Part shown: positions 8,706-16,559 of the stretch, in pieces
Layout of the letters: every line of letters begins with the position of its first letter
How positions within the stretch are numbered: the stretch's first letter is position 1
Origin: CAZOVK01 sp964583165
Lineage (GTDB): Bacteria > Bacillota > Clostridia > Lachnospirales > WRAX01
Length of the DNA stretch: 43,129 nt
Direction: 5' to 3'
Assembly (NCBI GenBank): GCA_964583165.1
Contig: CAZOVK010000010.1
Location: 1-43,129, forward strand
Notes under the pieces: model-generated
Seen by the model: only the letters and a program-made list of their open reading frames with translations
What the model was told of the DNA's origin: nothing
The model's database searches: none
Made by a program: the position numbers and the translations under genes

Positions 8706-8711
8706 TTACAC

Positions 8712-8740
8712 AGGGGGAACGCGTTTAACGCGTTCCCCCT
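8712..8740. terminator. Terminator hairpin after DUF4230, shared with convergent Nudix gene
   Basis: Perfect stem AGGGGGAACGCG / CGCGTTCCCCCT around TTTAA. It lies between two convergent genes (stops at 8705 and 8750). The T-rich tail is modest on both sides (CTCTTCGTTT; TGTGTAATTATTT on the minus strand). Confidence 0.7.
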
Positions 8741-8749
8741 ACTCTTCGT

Positions 8750-9199
8750 TTAACAGAAAAATTCGCTGTAATGCACCTTGCCCCAATATTCCGTCAAAAC
8801 GGGCTTTCTGTAGTCAATCATATCATCAGGCGGGCTGTCAATAGCGAACCACCCAAGCCCCCCGCATTTTTCGGGTTCATTGACAATAGGCGTGCCCTCA
8901 TGTGCCTTAACGAGAAAATATATATCATAATATGTAAGTGCGTCGCCACGACCTACTCTATGCGATAAGTGCACAAACTCTACATCACCCTCGTTGACCC
9001 TAATGCCCAGCTCTTCACCGCATTCGCGCACAACGGCCATCACCGCCGTTTCACCCTCGTCAACATGCCCACTGCCCGCGAAATCCCACTTGCCGTCCAT
9101 ATACCCCGTGTTTTGGCGCAACGCCAACAACACCTCCGTGCGCCCTTCCCTCTCACGCAATATAATAGGGAAAATAGCCGAATAGCAACATAACTTCAT
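8750..9199 (-). CDS. Nudix hydrolase
   Basis: 149 residues from this start. The complete Nudix box, G-x5-E-x7-RE-U-x-EE-x-G-U, is visible as GHVDEGETAVMAVVRECGEELGI near residue 45, which binds Mg2+ and cleaves nucleoside diphosphate derivatives. The N-terminal strand FPIILREREGRTEVLLALRQNTGYMDGKWDFAGSG is typical of MutT-like members. The exact substrate is not clear. Start: ATG 9199, with AGGTGGGGG just upstream; an in-frame GTG at 9211 lies inside that ribosome site and is less likely. Confidence 0.9.
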   Translation of the reverse strand: MKLCCYSAIFPIILREREGRTEVLLALRQNTGYMDGKWDFAGSGHVDEGETAVMAVVRECGEELGIRVNEGDVEFVHLSHRVGRGDALTYYDIYFLVKAHEGTPIVNEPEKCGGLGWFAIDSPPDDMIDYRKPVLTEYWGKVHYSEFFC

Positions 9200-9233
9200 A
9201 AGTACCCCCACCTAGCTTTTCATTAGTATAAAA

Positions 9234-9767
9234 CTATTCAATCCCATACCGCCCCGTGTTCTTATCCATGAAAATCGGTAAATGCGGCGTCTTAAACGTA
9301 AACAGTACGAACACGGCCATAACCGCCAGCATAATCACAAGCCCAACCATATAATTTATGCCCTTGCCGTACCGATAATAATGATACCCCAAAGACTGCC
9401 CGACCGCAAGCCCTACCAGCAAAAGAAAAATATCAATAATGACAGACTCAAACCCAAACGCGTTTGTATAACCATAAAACAAGAGCGGCACAGTAATAAT
9501 CGCCGTCAACAGCGCAATGGCGGCCGCCGTGAACCACTTATCAATATCCAAACGATACTTCTTCCCCAAAAACAGATACCCCAACACCCACCATAATATC
9601 AGCGGTAAAACAATCAGCTTACAATGCTCCCATACGCTCTCATTCACCGCCGCAATTGCCCCGACAATCGGGTTCTCGCCGCTCCACTCATACAAAAAAT
9701 GAAACAGACTGCCCGCAAAGAACAAAACGGGTATACCCAAAAAGAAATACTTCGTGCCCGACTTCAC
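9234..9767 (-). CDS. DUF6512 family integral membrane protein
   Basis: 177 residues from the GTG at 9767, which has GGGGAGG 6 bases upstream. The ATG at 9782 has no visible ribosome site. Five hydrophobic helices are visible, with short loops between, and a motif between the first two: HFLYEWSGENPIVGAIAAVNESVWEHCKL. That N-E-S-V-W-E-H-x-K segment is characteristic of DUF6512; function is unknown. It ends about 34 bases before the Nudix gene, with which it is probably co-transcribed. Confidence 0.75.
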   Translation of the reverse strand: MKSGTKYFFLGIPVLFFAGSLFHFLYEWSGENPIVGAIAAVNESVWEHCKLIVLPLILWWVLGYLFLGKKYRLDIDKWFTAAAIALLTAIITVPLLFYGYTNAFGFESVIIDIFLLLVGLAVGQSLGYHYYRYGKGINYMVGLVIMLAVMAVFVLFTFKTPHLPIFMDKNTGRYGIE

Positions 9768-9843
9768 ATTACGCCTCCCCATTCAGCATGTTTTATAGTA
9801 ATTATACCCTATTGCCTTTGAATGTATGAGCAAATATGAAAAA

Positions 9844-9865
9844 GCTGTCAACTTTATGTGACAGC
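9844..9865 (-). terminator. Rho-independent terminator after the second Nudix gene
   Basis: Stem GCTGTCA / TGACAGC with an 8-base loop. On the minus strand it is followed by TTTTTC, so it would end transcripts from the Nudix gene at 9906-10490. Confidence 0.7.
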
Positions 9866-9905
9866 CTTAAAAATTGTGCTTGTGAGTCAAAAAAGCTAAC
9901 GGAGA

Positions 9906-10490
9906 TTATGTTTGCTTGGCTCCGGAGGCCCTATGCCTATTCGCACAATCAATAAGCTTATTATACAAATAGACATCACTATCACTAAAAAATTCGTTTG
10001 TAAATCTATCGATGGCAAACCATTCTACACCACTGTTTTCTGCTGGGCAAACATGTAATGATTGTTTATCATCGCACACTAAAATATACGCAATTGAAAG
10101 ATGCAAGTGAACATTTACATATTGGTTCTTTCTGTAATGCCCATACACAGGCAAAATATCAATGGATGCTATGCTATTAAAAAATGGAGCGATACTACAA
10201 ACACCGGTTTCTTCTTGTGCCTCTTTAATGGCTACATGTAATAAATCCGTATCTCCGTCAGCATGGCCTCCTGTCCAAGCCCATGTGTTGCGAATATTGT
10301 GATGCACCAACAAGACTTTGTCAAAGGAGGCGTTCATAATAAAACCCGAACTGGTTATATGTGCTATTTCATTACTTCGTAACAAAACATCATTTCTAAA
10401 ACAATCTATGAAATGCTTTATAACTCTTTTATCCTGTCTTTCTTGAGCGTTAACAGGTATGTATTCATCTATTGCCTTTATAAAGTCCAT
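9906..10490 (-). CDS. Nudix hydrolase family protein with a degenerate Nudix box
   Basis: 194 residues from ATG 10490 (GGGAAG 8 bases upstream; a TTG at 10505 is the longer alternative). The fold is recognisable: SSGFIMNASFDKVLLVHHNIRNTWAWTGGHADGD, then the box GHADGDTDLLHVAIKEAQEETGV. The first Glu of the consensus (G-x5-E) is Thr and the RE pair is KE, while the EE-x-G core is kept. Similar proteins are annotated as Nudix hydrolases in many Bacillota. Its base and codon use is clearly more AT-rich than neighbouring genes (ATA and AAA frequent), and it sits beside a tRNA gene, so acquisition by transfer is possible. Confidence 0.8.
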   Translation of the reverse strand: MDFIKAIDEYIPVNAQERQDKRVIKHFIDCFRNDVLLRSNEIAHITSSGFIMNASFDKVLLVHHNIRNTWAWTGGHADGDTDLLHVAIKEAQEETGVCSIAPFFNSIASIDILPVYGHYRKNQYVNVHLHLSIAYILVCDDKQSLHVCPAENSGVEWFAIDRFTNEFFSDSDVYLYNKLIDCANRHRASGAKQT

Positions 10491-10574
10491 CTTAGCACTT
10501 CCCAAAAATTAAAGACCTTTTTATATATCAAAAGCCGCCAAACTCACATTCGACAGCTTTCGACAAAACTATGA

Positions 10575-10663
10575 CGGAGAAAGTGGGATTTGAACCCACG
10601 CGACGCTATTAACGTCCTACTCCCTTTCCAGGGGAGCCCCTTCAGCCGCTTGGGTATTTCTCC
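10575..10663 (-). tRNA. tRNA-Ser (anticodon GGA)
   Basis: 89-base tRNA with the long variable arm of class II tRNAs. The acceptor stem is GGAGAAA / TTTCTCC with discriminator G. The anticodon arm is CTCCC-CTGGAAA-GGGAG, giving anticodon GGA, which reads UCC and UCU. The T arm GTGGG-TTCAAAT-CCCAC is intact. The terminal CCA is not encoded. It has its own consensus promoter. Confidence 0.97.
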
Positions 10664-10688
10664 ATGCGATTTACAAATTTACTTGTCT

Positions 10689-10717
10689 ATTATAATTGAA
10701 GAAAGCGCAGTTGTCAA
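10689..10717 (-). promoter_or_regulatory. Consensus promoter of tRNA-Ser
   Basis: Minus strand: TTGACA (10712-10717), exactly 17 bases, TATAAT (10689-10694). A perfect sigma-A consensus, about 19 bases from the likely start site to the mature tRNA 5' end at 10663. Confidence 0.85.
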
Positions 10718-10798
10718 CTAGAATTTGGTACAGATTTTATTTGAAGGCGTTTAGACTATTCATGTATTTATGGGTTCATTCAAATCACAACAATTGTG

Positions 10799-10827
10799 TT
10801 GACATATCATAATGTTCGGTCTATAAT
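10799..10827 (+). promoter_or_regulatory. Consensus promoter of tRNA-Arg (and probably recD2)
   Basis: TTGACA (10799-10804), 17 bases, TATAAT (10822-10827): again a perfect consensus with optimal spacing. The tRNA begins 15 bases after the -10 box. No other promoter is seen before recD2. Confidence 0.85.
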
Positions 10828-10841
10828 GTTAGAGTGAAAGT

Positions 10842-10915
10842 GCACCCTTAGCTCAGCTGGATAGAGCACAAGCCTCCGAAGCTTGGGGTCGCCGGTTCGA
10901 ATCCGGTGGGGTGCG
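10842..10915 (+). tRNA. tRNA-Arg (anticodon CCG)
   Basis: 74-base tRNA. Acceptor stem GCACCCT / GGGGTGC, D arm GCTC-AGCTGGATA-GAGC, anticodon arm CAAGC-CTCCGAA-GCTTG giving anticodon CCG (reads CGG), T arm GCCGG-TTCGAAT-CCGGT, discriminator G. CCA is not encoded. A run of seven T follows directly. recD2 begins 36 bases downstream on the same strand. Confidence 0.97.
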
Positions 10916-10950
10916 TTTTTTTGATAGCCGATTATACGGAAGGTAAAGCT

Positions 10951-13221
10951 GTGGAGTTAACACAGAATACAGAGATTTTAACGGGATTAGTGGAGAGTAT
11001 CGTGTTTGCGAATGAGGACAACGGTTATACGGTGTTCTCTATTGAGGCAGGCACAGAGGAAGATGGCGTGTTGGTGACCTGTGTGGGTATTGTGCCCGGG
11101 CTTTGTGTGGGCGAACAGGTTGAACTATCAGGTCTTTTTGTCGTTAATCCGCAATATGGGCGACAGTTTCAGGTCAACGCATTCAATAAGAGGTTACCCG
11201 AGTCGGCGGCGGGTATTGAGCGTTATTTGGGTTCGGGCGCGATAAAGGGCATAGGTGAGCGGCTCGCACGAAAGATTGTCGAAACCTTTGGCGATGAAAC
11301 GCTCGCTGTTATCGAGAACCAACCCGAAAAACTCGCTCAGATACGGGGTATAAATATCGAAAAGGCTAAGCGCATACAAGCGGTTTTCTCTGAACAGGCA
11401 GAGCTTCGTAATACGATAATCTTTTTCGGGCGGTATGGCATATCGGCCACAATGGCGGCTAAGGCGTATAAGAGGTATGGCGGGCGGGCGATTGATATTG
11501 CCAAGACGAACCCTTACCAGCTATCGGACGAGATTATCGGCTTCGGCTTTCGTTCGGCTGACGCGTTGGCGCGGGCTGTCGGAGTGGATTTGTACTCGCC
11601 GTTTAGGTTACAGGCGGGTGTTAGGCATGTTCTGGGCGAAGCCGCCGCGAACGGGCATGTATATTTGCCGCGAGAGATTCTGGCTGACGAAACGGCGCGT
11701 TTACTCGAGGTTGAGGCGGACGACATCTTGAGCGCTGTGACAGAAATGCACGTTGAGCGTGTCATTTGGCAGGGCAAGGTCAACGCATATGATGCCGAAC
11801 AGCATGACGATTATGCCGTTTATCTAAACGCCTTCTTTTATGCGGAGAATTTTATCGCCAAACGGCTCATTGAGCTGTCACGCACAGCCCCCGATATTTC
11901 GGCGCAAGCCCGCGCAAAACTCGACAATTTAGACGAAGCGGGTGGCATCAAACTGTCGGAGGGTCAGAAGTTCGCAGTCTTAGAAGCGCTCAAACACGGC
12001 GTTCTCGTCATCACGGGTGGCCCCGGCACGGGTAAAACAACGATTATAAACACGATTATAAAACTACTGCGCGATAGTGGTCAGAGCCTTGTTCTTGCCG
12101 CGCCCACAGGTCGCGCCGCGAAACGCATGACAGAAGCGACAGGCGTTGAGGCAAGCACGATACATAGGCTTTTAGAGCTTGGCTACGGTGACGGCGACGC
12201 GTCGAGGTTCGTTTTTGGGCGCGATACCGAGAACCCTATTGAAGCGTCGGCGATTATCATTGACGAAATCAGTATGGTTGACTGTATGCTCATGTATAAC
12301 CTTCTGAAAGCCATTGAACCGGGCAAGCGGCTGATTCTCGTCGGCGACGCTGACCAGTTGCCATCTGTGGGCGCTGGTAATGTGTTGAAAGACATCATTG
12401 ATTCGGGGTATATCGAGGTCGCGCGGTTGCGCGAGGTTTTTCGTCAGAGCGAAACGAGTAGTATCGTCACAAACGCGCACAAAATCAACGCGGGCGAATA
12501 CCCGCTGTTTCAGAACAACTCGTCTGATTTCTTCTTCATCAAGCGCGAAGTTTGTGCGAGTTGTGTAGACGAGGTTGTGACGCTGGCGACCGAGCGCGTT
12601 CACAAATACCTAAAATGTGACAGACTTATGGATGTTCAAGTCCTAACGCCCATGCGTAAGGGCGATTTGGGCGTGATTAACCTAAACCGCGTTTTACAGG
12701 ACGCGATAAACCCCAAGAGCGCGAAGAAGAACGAGAAAACCTATCGGCTCGGCGTGTTTCGCGAAGGCGACAAGGTCATTCAGATAAAGAATAATTACAA
12801 TATCGGTTGGCGCAAGATTGATTCACGCGGTAAGCTTCTGGGTGAAGGCACAGGCGTGTTTAACGGCGACGACGGCATAATCACGCGCATTGACGAGAGC
12901 GCCGAACTGCTCACTGTCTGTTATGACGGTGACAGGTATGTAGAGTATGATTTTACCATGCTCGAAGAATTGGAGCTGGCGTATGCGCTCACGATACACA
13001 AGGCGCAGGGCAGTGAATATAAGGCGGTCATCTTACCCGTGCATTCGGGGCCTCAAATGCTTCTAAGCCGCAATCTACTGTATACGGCCGTTACTCGCGC
13101 AAAGTCTATGTGCGTTCTAGTGGGTACACGACAGATGGTTTGCCGAATGATAGATAACTATAGAGTAATCAACCGCTACACGTCACTATCCGAGAAAATT
13201 CGCCGCTTTGGTGAGAGCTGA
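10951..13221 (+). CDS. recD2: ATP-dependent RecD-like DNA helicase RecD2
   Basis: 756 residues from the GTG at 10951, which has GGAAGG 7 bases upstream. An earlier in-frame GTG at 10906 lies inside the tRNA-Arg gene and is rejected. RecD2 is a 5'-3' SF1B helicase acting without RecBC in replication stress and repair. The N-terminal OB-like and helix-hairpin-helix region includes IKGIGERLARKIVETFG. Motif I GGPGTGKTT is near residue 355, Q/Ia region APTGRAAKRM, motif II DEISMVD, motif III GDADQLPSVGAGN, and motifs V/VI TIHKAQGSEY and LLYTAVTRAK near the end. The stop overlaps the comFC start by one base (TGATG). It probably shares a transcript with tRNA-Arg. Confidence 0.95.
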   Translation: MELTQNTEILTGLVESIVFANEDNGYTVFSIEAGTEEDGVLVTCVGIVPGLCVGEQVELSGLFVVNPQYGRQFQVNAFNKRLPESAAGIERYLGSGAIKGIGERLARKIVETFGDETLAVIENQPEKLAQIRGINIEKAKRIQAVFSEQAELRNTIIFFGRYGISATMAAKAYKRYGGRAIDIAKTNPYQLSDEIIGFGFRSADALARAVGVDLYSPFRLQAGVRHVLGEAAANGHVYLPREILADETARLLEVEADDILSAVTEMHVERVIWQGKVNAYDAEQHDDYAVYLNAFFYAENFIAKRLIELSRTAPDISAQARAKLDNLDEAGGIKLSEGQKFAVLEALKHGVLVITGGPGTGKTTIINTIIKLLRDSGQSLVLAAPTGRAAKRMTEATGVEASTIHRLLELGYGDGDASRFVFGRDTENPIEASAIIIDEISMVDCMLMYNLLKAIEPGKRLILVGDADQLPSVGAGNVLKDIIDSGYIEVARLREVFRQSETSSIVTNAHKINAGEYPLFQNNSSDFFFIKREVCASCVDEVVTLATERVHKYLKCDRLMDVQVLTPMRKGDLGVINLNRVLQDAINPKSAKKNEKTYRLGVFREGDKVIQIKNNYNIGWRKIDSRGKLLGEGTGVFNGDDGIITRIDESAELLTVCYDGDRYVEYDFTMLEELELAYALTIHKAQGSEYKAVILPVHSGPQMLLSRNLLYTAVTRAKSMCVLVGTRQMVCRMIDNYRVINRYTSLSEKIRRFGES

Positions 13222-13928
13222 TGGGTCTACTGGATTTGATTTACCCGCCGCGCTGTGTGGTGTGCGGGGCTGTGACGGCGAATCGGGCGGGCGTTTGTGC
13301 GAATTGCCGAGCGGGTTTGCCGTATATTGCGCCGCCATATTGTAACAATTGTGGCGCAACACAGAGTTTCTGTAGTTGTCATGGCACGCGGTTTCATTTC
13401 GACAATTCAATATGTGCGCTGTGGTATGAAAAGGACGTGCGCGGGATTATTTGGCGCATGAAGTACAAGGGCAATTACACAAAAGGGCAAGGGCTTGCGC
13501 GCGTTCTGTTCGAGTATTCACGGGAACGGTTTGACGCGTCAGGTTTTGTTGTTGTGCCCGTGCCGCTCGCCAAACGCCGCCGAAAGGAACGCGGTTATAA
13601 CCAAAGCGCCATTATAGCGCGAGAGCTGGCATGGCTCATGGGTATAAGTTACAACGCGGGCTTTCTTAAACGTATTCGCGAAACAAAACCCCAATTTGAC
13701 CTCAAAATCGAGGAACGCGCCGCGAATGTAGCGGGCGCGTTCGTCGGCAAGCGACGTGCCGACGGTTTAAACTTCATTGTGGTTGACGACATCTTCACGA
13801 CCGGCAGTACGCTCAGCGAATGCGCTAAGGCACTGAAAGAGGTTGGCGCACAACGTGTTATAGCTATGGCCGTGTCTAAAACTCAGAAGAGGTATCACTC
13901 ACAGCATGACAACGACATACAAAAATGA
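13221..13928 (+). CDS. comFC: ComF family protein (ComFC-like amidophosphoribosyltransferase)
   Basis: 235 residues. The N-terminal double zinc motif (CVVCG...CANC, then CNNCG...CSC) is followed by a phosphoribosyltransferase domain with RYYK-like VPLAKRRRKERGYNQS and the PRPP-binding loop VVDDIFTTGSTL near residue 190. ComFC takes part in uptake or processing of transforming DNA together with the ComFA helicase; comFA is not in this window. The start overlaps the recD2 stop by one base, so the two DNA-processing genes are coupled. The length is normal. Confidence 0.93.
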   Translation: MGLLDLIYPPRCVVCGAVTANRAGVCANCRAGLPYIAPPYCNNCGATQSFCSCHGTRFHFDNSICALWYEKDVRGIIWRMKYKGNYTKGQGLARVLFEYSRERFDASGFVVVPVPLAKRRRKERGYNQSAIIARELAWLMGISYNAGFLKRIRETKPQFDLKIEERAANVAGAFVGKRRADGLNFIVVDDIFTTGSTLSECAKALKEVGAQRVIAMAVSKTQKRYHSQHDNDIQK

Positions 13929-13961
13929 CGGCAAGCCAAAGCCCGCCGCCAATATATCACA

Positions 13962-14525
13962 CTAGTTCTGAACCCTGCCCAGATACTCACCTGTGCGCGT
14001 ATCGATTTTAATGACATCACCCTCGGCAATGAACAACGGTACGCCGATTTGTACGCCTGTTTCGACTGTGGCGGGCTTTAGGACGTTAGTCGCCGTGTTG
14101 CCCGCGAAGCCCGGTTCTGTTTCAACTACCTTTAATTCAACAAATGTGGGCGGCTCGACACCGAACACCTTTTCATTGTATATAAGTAGCTTAACCAAAT
14201 TATTCGGTTTGACGAATTTGAGCGCGTCACCTATGTCAGAAGCGTTTACACCCATCTGGTCGTAGGTCGCCGGGTCCATGAAATAGAAAATACCCGAATC
14301 TTCGTAGAGAAATTCTAAGTCTTTTCTGTCAATATGGGCGCGGTTCATCTTTTCAGACGGGCGAAACGTGCGCTCAACCGTGCTACCCGTGATTAAGTTG
14401 CGAATCTTAGCGCGAACGAAGGCCGCGCCCTTGCCGGGCTTGACGTGCTGAAACTCCAGAATCACGAAAATATCGCCCTCGTACTCGATTGTTACACCGT
14501 TTCTGAATTCACTGGCTGAAATCAT
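13962..14525 (-). CDS. efp: Translation elongation factor P
   Basis: 187 residues, normal length. EF-P relieves ribosome stalling at consecutive prolines. Three OB-like domains are covered; the N-terminal loop HVKPGKGAAF carries K32, the position modified in Bacillota EF-P. The C-terminal IDTRTGEYLGRVQ is the usual ending. It is convergent with comFC (33-base gap without an evident hairpin) and lies downstream of comFB on the same strand. GGAGGATTTTTTGG precedes the ATG. Confidence 0.97.
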   Translation of the reverse strand: MISASEFRNGVTIEYEGDIFVILEFQHVKPGKGAAFVRAKIRNLITGSTVERTFRPSEKMNRAHIDRKDLEFLYEDSGIFYFMDPATYDQMGVNASDIGDALKFVKPNNLVKLLIYNEKVFGVEPPTFVELKVVETEPGFAGNTATNVLKPATVETGVQIGVPLFIAEGDVIKIDTRTGEYLGRVQN

Positions 14526-14585
14526 CCAAAAAATCCTCCAAAATCTTTATATCTCTATTCCCCACGTTAACACAAAGCCCTCTTA

Positions 14586-14852
14586 TTAGTCGTGGCGCGG
14601 GCTAAGTCTGACAGTTTCTGCCGCCCTTGTAACAGCGGAGATAATGTCAATGGCATACTGGCTTTCAAGCATGTGTACCTTTGTGTAGAGCTGGCCGCGC
14701 TTTGTGACCACATATTTAGGTTTTAGGTTGTTAAGCGCAATAGCCATGATGTCCAAGCGGCACTCCTCGCACGTGCAGACATCCATATCCGCAAGCACAG
14801 TGTCCATAACGTCGCGAACGGCAACCTCCATATAGTTACTCAGTTCAGACAT
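14586..14852 (-). CDS. comFB: Late competence development ComFB family protein
   Basis: 88 residues from ATG 14852 (GGGAGGT 7 bases upstream); a TTG at 14867 is a longer frame without support. The family pattern is MEVAVRDVMDTVLADMDVCTCEECRLDIMAIALNNLKPKYVVTKRGQ. The CxCxxC cluster around residue 30 may bind a metal. In Bacillus the gene lies in the comF operon; in other bacteria ComFB domains can bind cyclic dinucleotides. Here it is separated from comFC by efp and on the opposite strand. The role in this organism is not known. Confidence 0.88.
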   Translation of the reverse strand: MSELSNYMEVAVRDVMDTVLADMDVCTCEECRLDIMAIALNNLKPKYVVTKRGQLYTKVHMLESQYAIDIISAVTRAAETVRLSPRHD

Positions 14853-14882
14853 AGAATTACCTCCCAAGAATAGGCTCTTACT

Positions 14883-14912
14883 ATTATAAACCCACAGGGC
14901 GCAATTTGTAAA
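14883..14912 (-). promoter_or_regulatory. Promoter of comFB (and efp)
   Basis: Minus strand: TTTACA (14907-14912), 18 bases, TATAAT (14883-14888), about 31 bases upstream of the comFB start. The -35 has one mismatch. Confidence 0.6.
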
Positions 14913-14941
14913 GCTTTTTTAATAATGCGCCGTAAAACGAC

Positions 14942-14970
14942 TTTTCATTGCCTCAAAAATCCTGTACAAT
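14942..14970 (+). promoter_or_regulatory. Probable promoter of the creatininase-family gene
   Basis: TTTTCA (14942-14947), 17 bases, TACAAT (14965-14970). The -35 is weak. It lies about 32 bases before the ATG at 15002, next to a GGGGAG ribosome site. Confidence 0.45.
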
Positions 14971-15001
14971 ATATATTATGATGAATTTGGGGAGTGATAT
15001 T

Positions 15002-15772
15002 ATGAATGTTCGTTTAGAACAAAACGCGTGGCATGAGGCTAAGGCTCTCATTGAATCGGCTAAGGGCGTGGCTGTGATACCCGTCGGCAGTATCGAACAG
15101 CACGGCGCACATCTGCCGCTCGGCACCGACAGTTATGTGGCGATTGACCTCGCAACAGAAGCCTGTGAGCAAGCGGGAGCCGTTCTCGTGCCGCCTGTTT
15201 GGTTCGGCTGGAGCCCTCACCATATGGTATTGCCCGGTACGATAACCATACGCCCGAATGTTCTCGTTGATTTCGTCTATGACATCATGAAATCACTCAA
15301 ACAGCACGGCATTAACAAGTTTGTTTTGTTGAATGGTCACCGCATTGTTAATGTCGTATGGATGCAGATTTGCACGGAACAGGCACAGCGCGAATTGGGC
15401 GTGACTGTCAAGATTTTCGACCCCGCTTATATGTCAAAAGACTTGGTGGATTCGCTGGGCTTTGGCCCCCTCGGTCACGCCGAGGAGATAGAAACATCAC
15501 ATATGATGCACAATCACCCAGATTTGGTACATATCGAGCTGGCGCAAGACAACCCGATTATTGAAACGCCCCTCTACTCCGTTGACCCACGTTATGCGCA
15601 TGACACGTTGTGTTATGTGCCGTCTAGCTATGAACAGGCTAAGAAACACGCCGAAAGCCACGGCGGCACTAACGGTAGCCCGACAAAATCAGATGCCGCA
15701 AAGGGTAAGGTCTATCACGAACATCTTGTTAAAAACCTGGTTTCGGTCATACGCACGCTTCAAGAACAATAG
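15002..15772 (+). CDS. Creatininase family protein (metal-dependent amidohydrolase)
   Basis: 256 residues from ATG 15002 (GGGGAG upstream). An in-frame ATG-less extension to 14948 precedes it and overlaps the promoter. Creatininase-type enzymes use two metal ions. Visible ligands are E and H in SIEQHGAHLPLGTD (with D at the end), H of NGH, and E in GHAEEIETS. The usual NGHGGN is replaced by NGHRIVN, a variant I would treat as a separate subfamily. Possible substrates are cyclic amides or peptides; none can be named. It is convergent with the PTS operon and separated from it by a strong terminator. Confidence 0.88.
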   Translation: MNVRLEQNAWHEAKALIESAKGVAVIPVGSIEQHGAHLPLGTDSYVAIDLATEACEQAGAVLVPPVWFGWSPHHMVLPGTITIRPNVLVDFVYDIMKSLKQHGINKFVLLNGHRIVNVVWMQICTEQAQRELGVTVKIFDPAYMSKDLVDSLGFGPLGHAEEIETSHMMHNHPDLVHIELAQDNPIIETPLYSVDPRYAHDTLCYVPSSYEQAKKHAESHGGTNGSPTKSDAAKGKVYHEHLVKNLVSVIRTLQEQ

Positions 15773-15777
15773 CTAAC

Positions 15778-15809
15778 AACAATGAGCGCCCAATCGGACG
15801 CTCATTGTT
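15778..15809. terminator. Bidirectional terminator between creatininase gene and PTS operon
   Basis: Stem AACAATGAGCG / CGCTCATTGTT (11 bp) with a 10-base loop. It is followed by TGTATG on the plus strand and by AGCTATTGTTCTTG on the minus strand. It is placed between the two converging stops (15772 and 15819). Confidence 0.8.
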
Positions 15810-15818
15810 TGTATGACA

Positions 15819-16559
15819 TTAGAAACGATAGTGTATCGCGCTTCCGAACTCCTCGATGACCTTTTTGTTCTTCTCAGAGCCGCCGTCAATGTTCGCGCTG
15901 TAGAACACGGGCGGCGTTTCCATGCCGTTGGCTTTTAACTTCAACACAACCTCGGCGACAATGGTATTGAGAATACAAACGCCAACAGCCGTTGATGTAG
16001 GCGCAACCTTCTGCCCCGTACCCGGGATTTCGATACAAGCGTCGCCCTTTTCGCCGTGGTTATCGAGTAATATGTCACATACCTCAAACAATCGCTTGCC
16101 CGAAGGGTGACGTGATGTTACGTCCTTTGAGTAACTCACGTTTGACAGCCCGATAATCGTTACGCCCTTCTCTTTAGCCGCGATAGCCAGCTCAATGCCA
16201 ACAGGGTTTCTGCCGCTCACAGAGTGAATAATGAGCACGTCCCCCGCCTTAAACGGCACGGTTTCGGCTATAGTCGTGCCATAACCGACCAGTTGCTCCA
16301 TACTGGATGTCAGCGTTATCGGCTGTGTGTCAAGCATGAGCGAACGCGCGAAAATCGGGTTAATAAGCACCAATCCGCCCGCGCGGTAGTATAATTCCTC
16401 CGCCATAATACCCGCGTGGCTCGCGCCGAACACAAATATTGACTTCTTTTCAAGTATTGCATTCGTCAAACAATCGACAGCTTGACCTATGCTCTCTTTT
16501 TCCTGCTGTTCCACGACATCAAGCAAACGCCTGATTTCATCTAAGTATGCAAAACCCAT
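15819..16559 (-). CDS. SIS domain-containing protein (UPF0309-like)
   Basis: 246 residues forming a single sugar isomerase (SIS) domain that normally binds phosphosugars. Key segments are IFVFGASHAGIMAEELYYRAGGL, the Ser-rich GDVLIIHSVSGRNPVGIELA and VTIIGLSNVSYS. The family (UPF0309) is often found beside PTS genes. Here the start shares one base with the IIC stop (TAATG). The likely substrate is therefore the phosphosugar produced by this PTS; the reaction could be isomerisation or ether/amide cleavage and is not known. It is the last gene of the operon. Confidence 0.87.
   Translation of the reverse strand: MGFAYLDEIRRLLDVVEQQEKESIGQAVDCLTNAILEKKSIFVFGASHAGIMAEELYYRAGGLVLINPIFARSLMLDTQPITLTSSMEQLVGYGTTIAETVPFKAGDVLIIHSVSGRNPVGIELAIAAKEKGVTIIGLSNVSYSKDVTSRHPSGKRLFEVCDILLDNHGEKGDACIEIPGTGQKVAPTSTAVGVCILNTIVAEVVLKLKANGMETPPVFYSANIDGGSEKNKKVIEEFGSAIHYRF

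Noticed and set aside
10531..10560. Terminator for tRNA-Ser
   Set aside because: The possible stem (AAAGCCGCC/GACAGCTTT) needs two G-T pairs and lacks a T-run on the minus strand, so I did not call it.
10906..10950. Longer recD2 start at GTG 10906
   Set aside because: It lies within the tRNA-Arg T arm and acceptor stem; GTG 10951 has a proper ribosome site.
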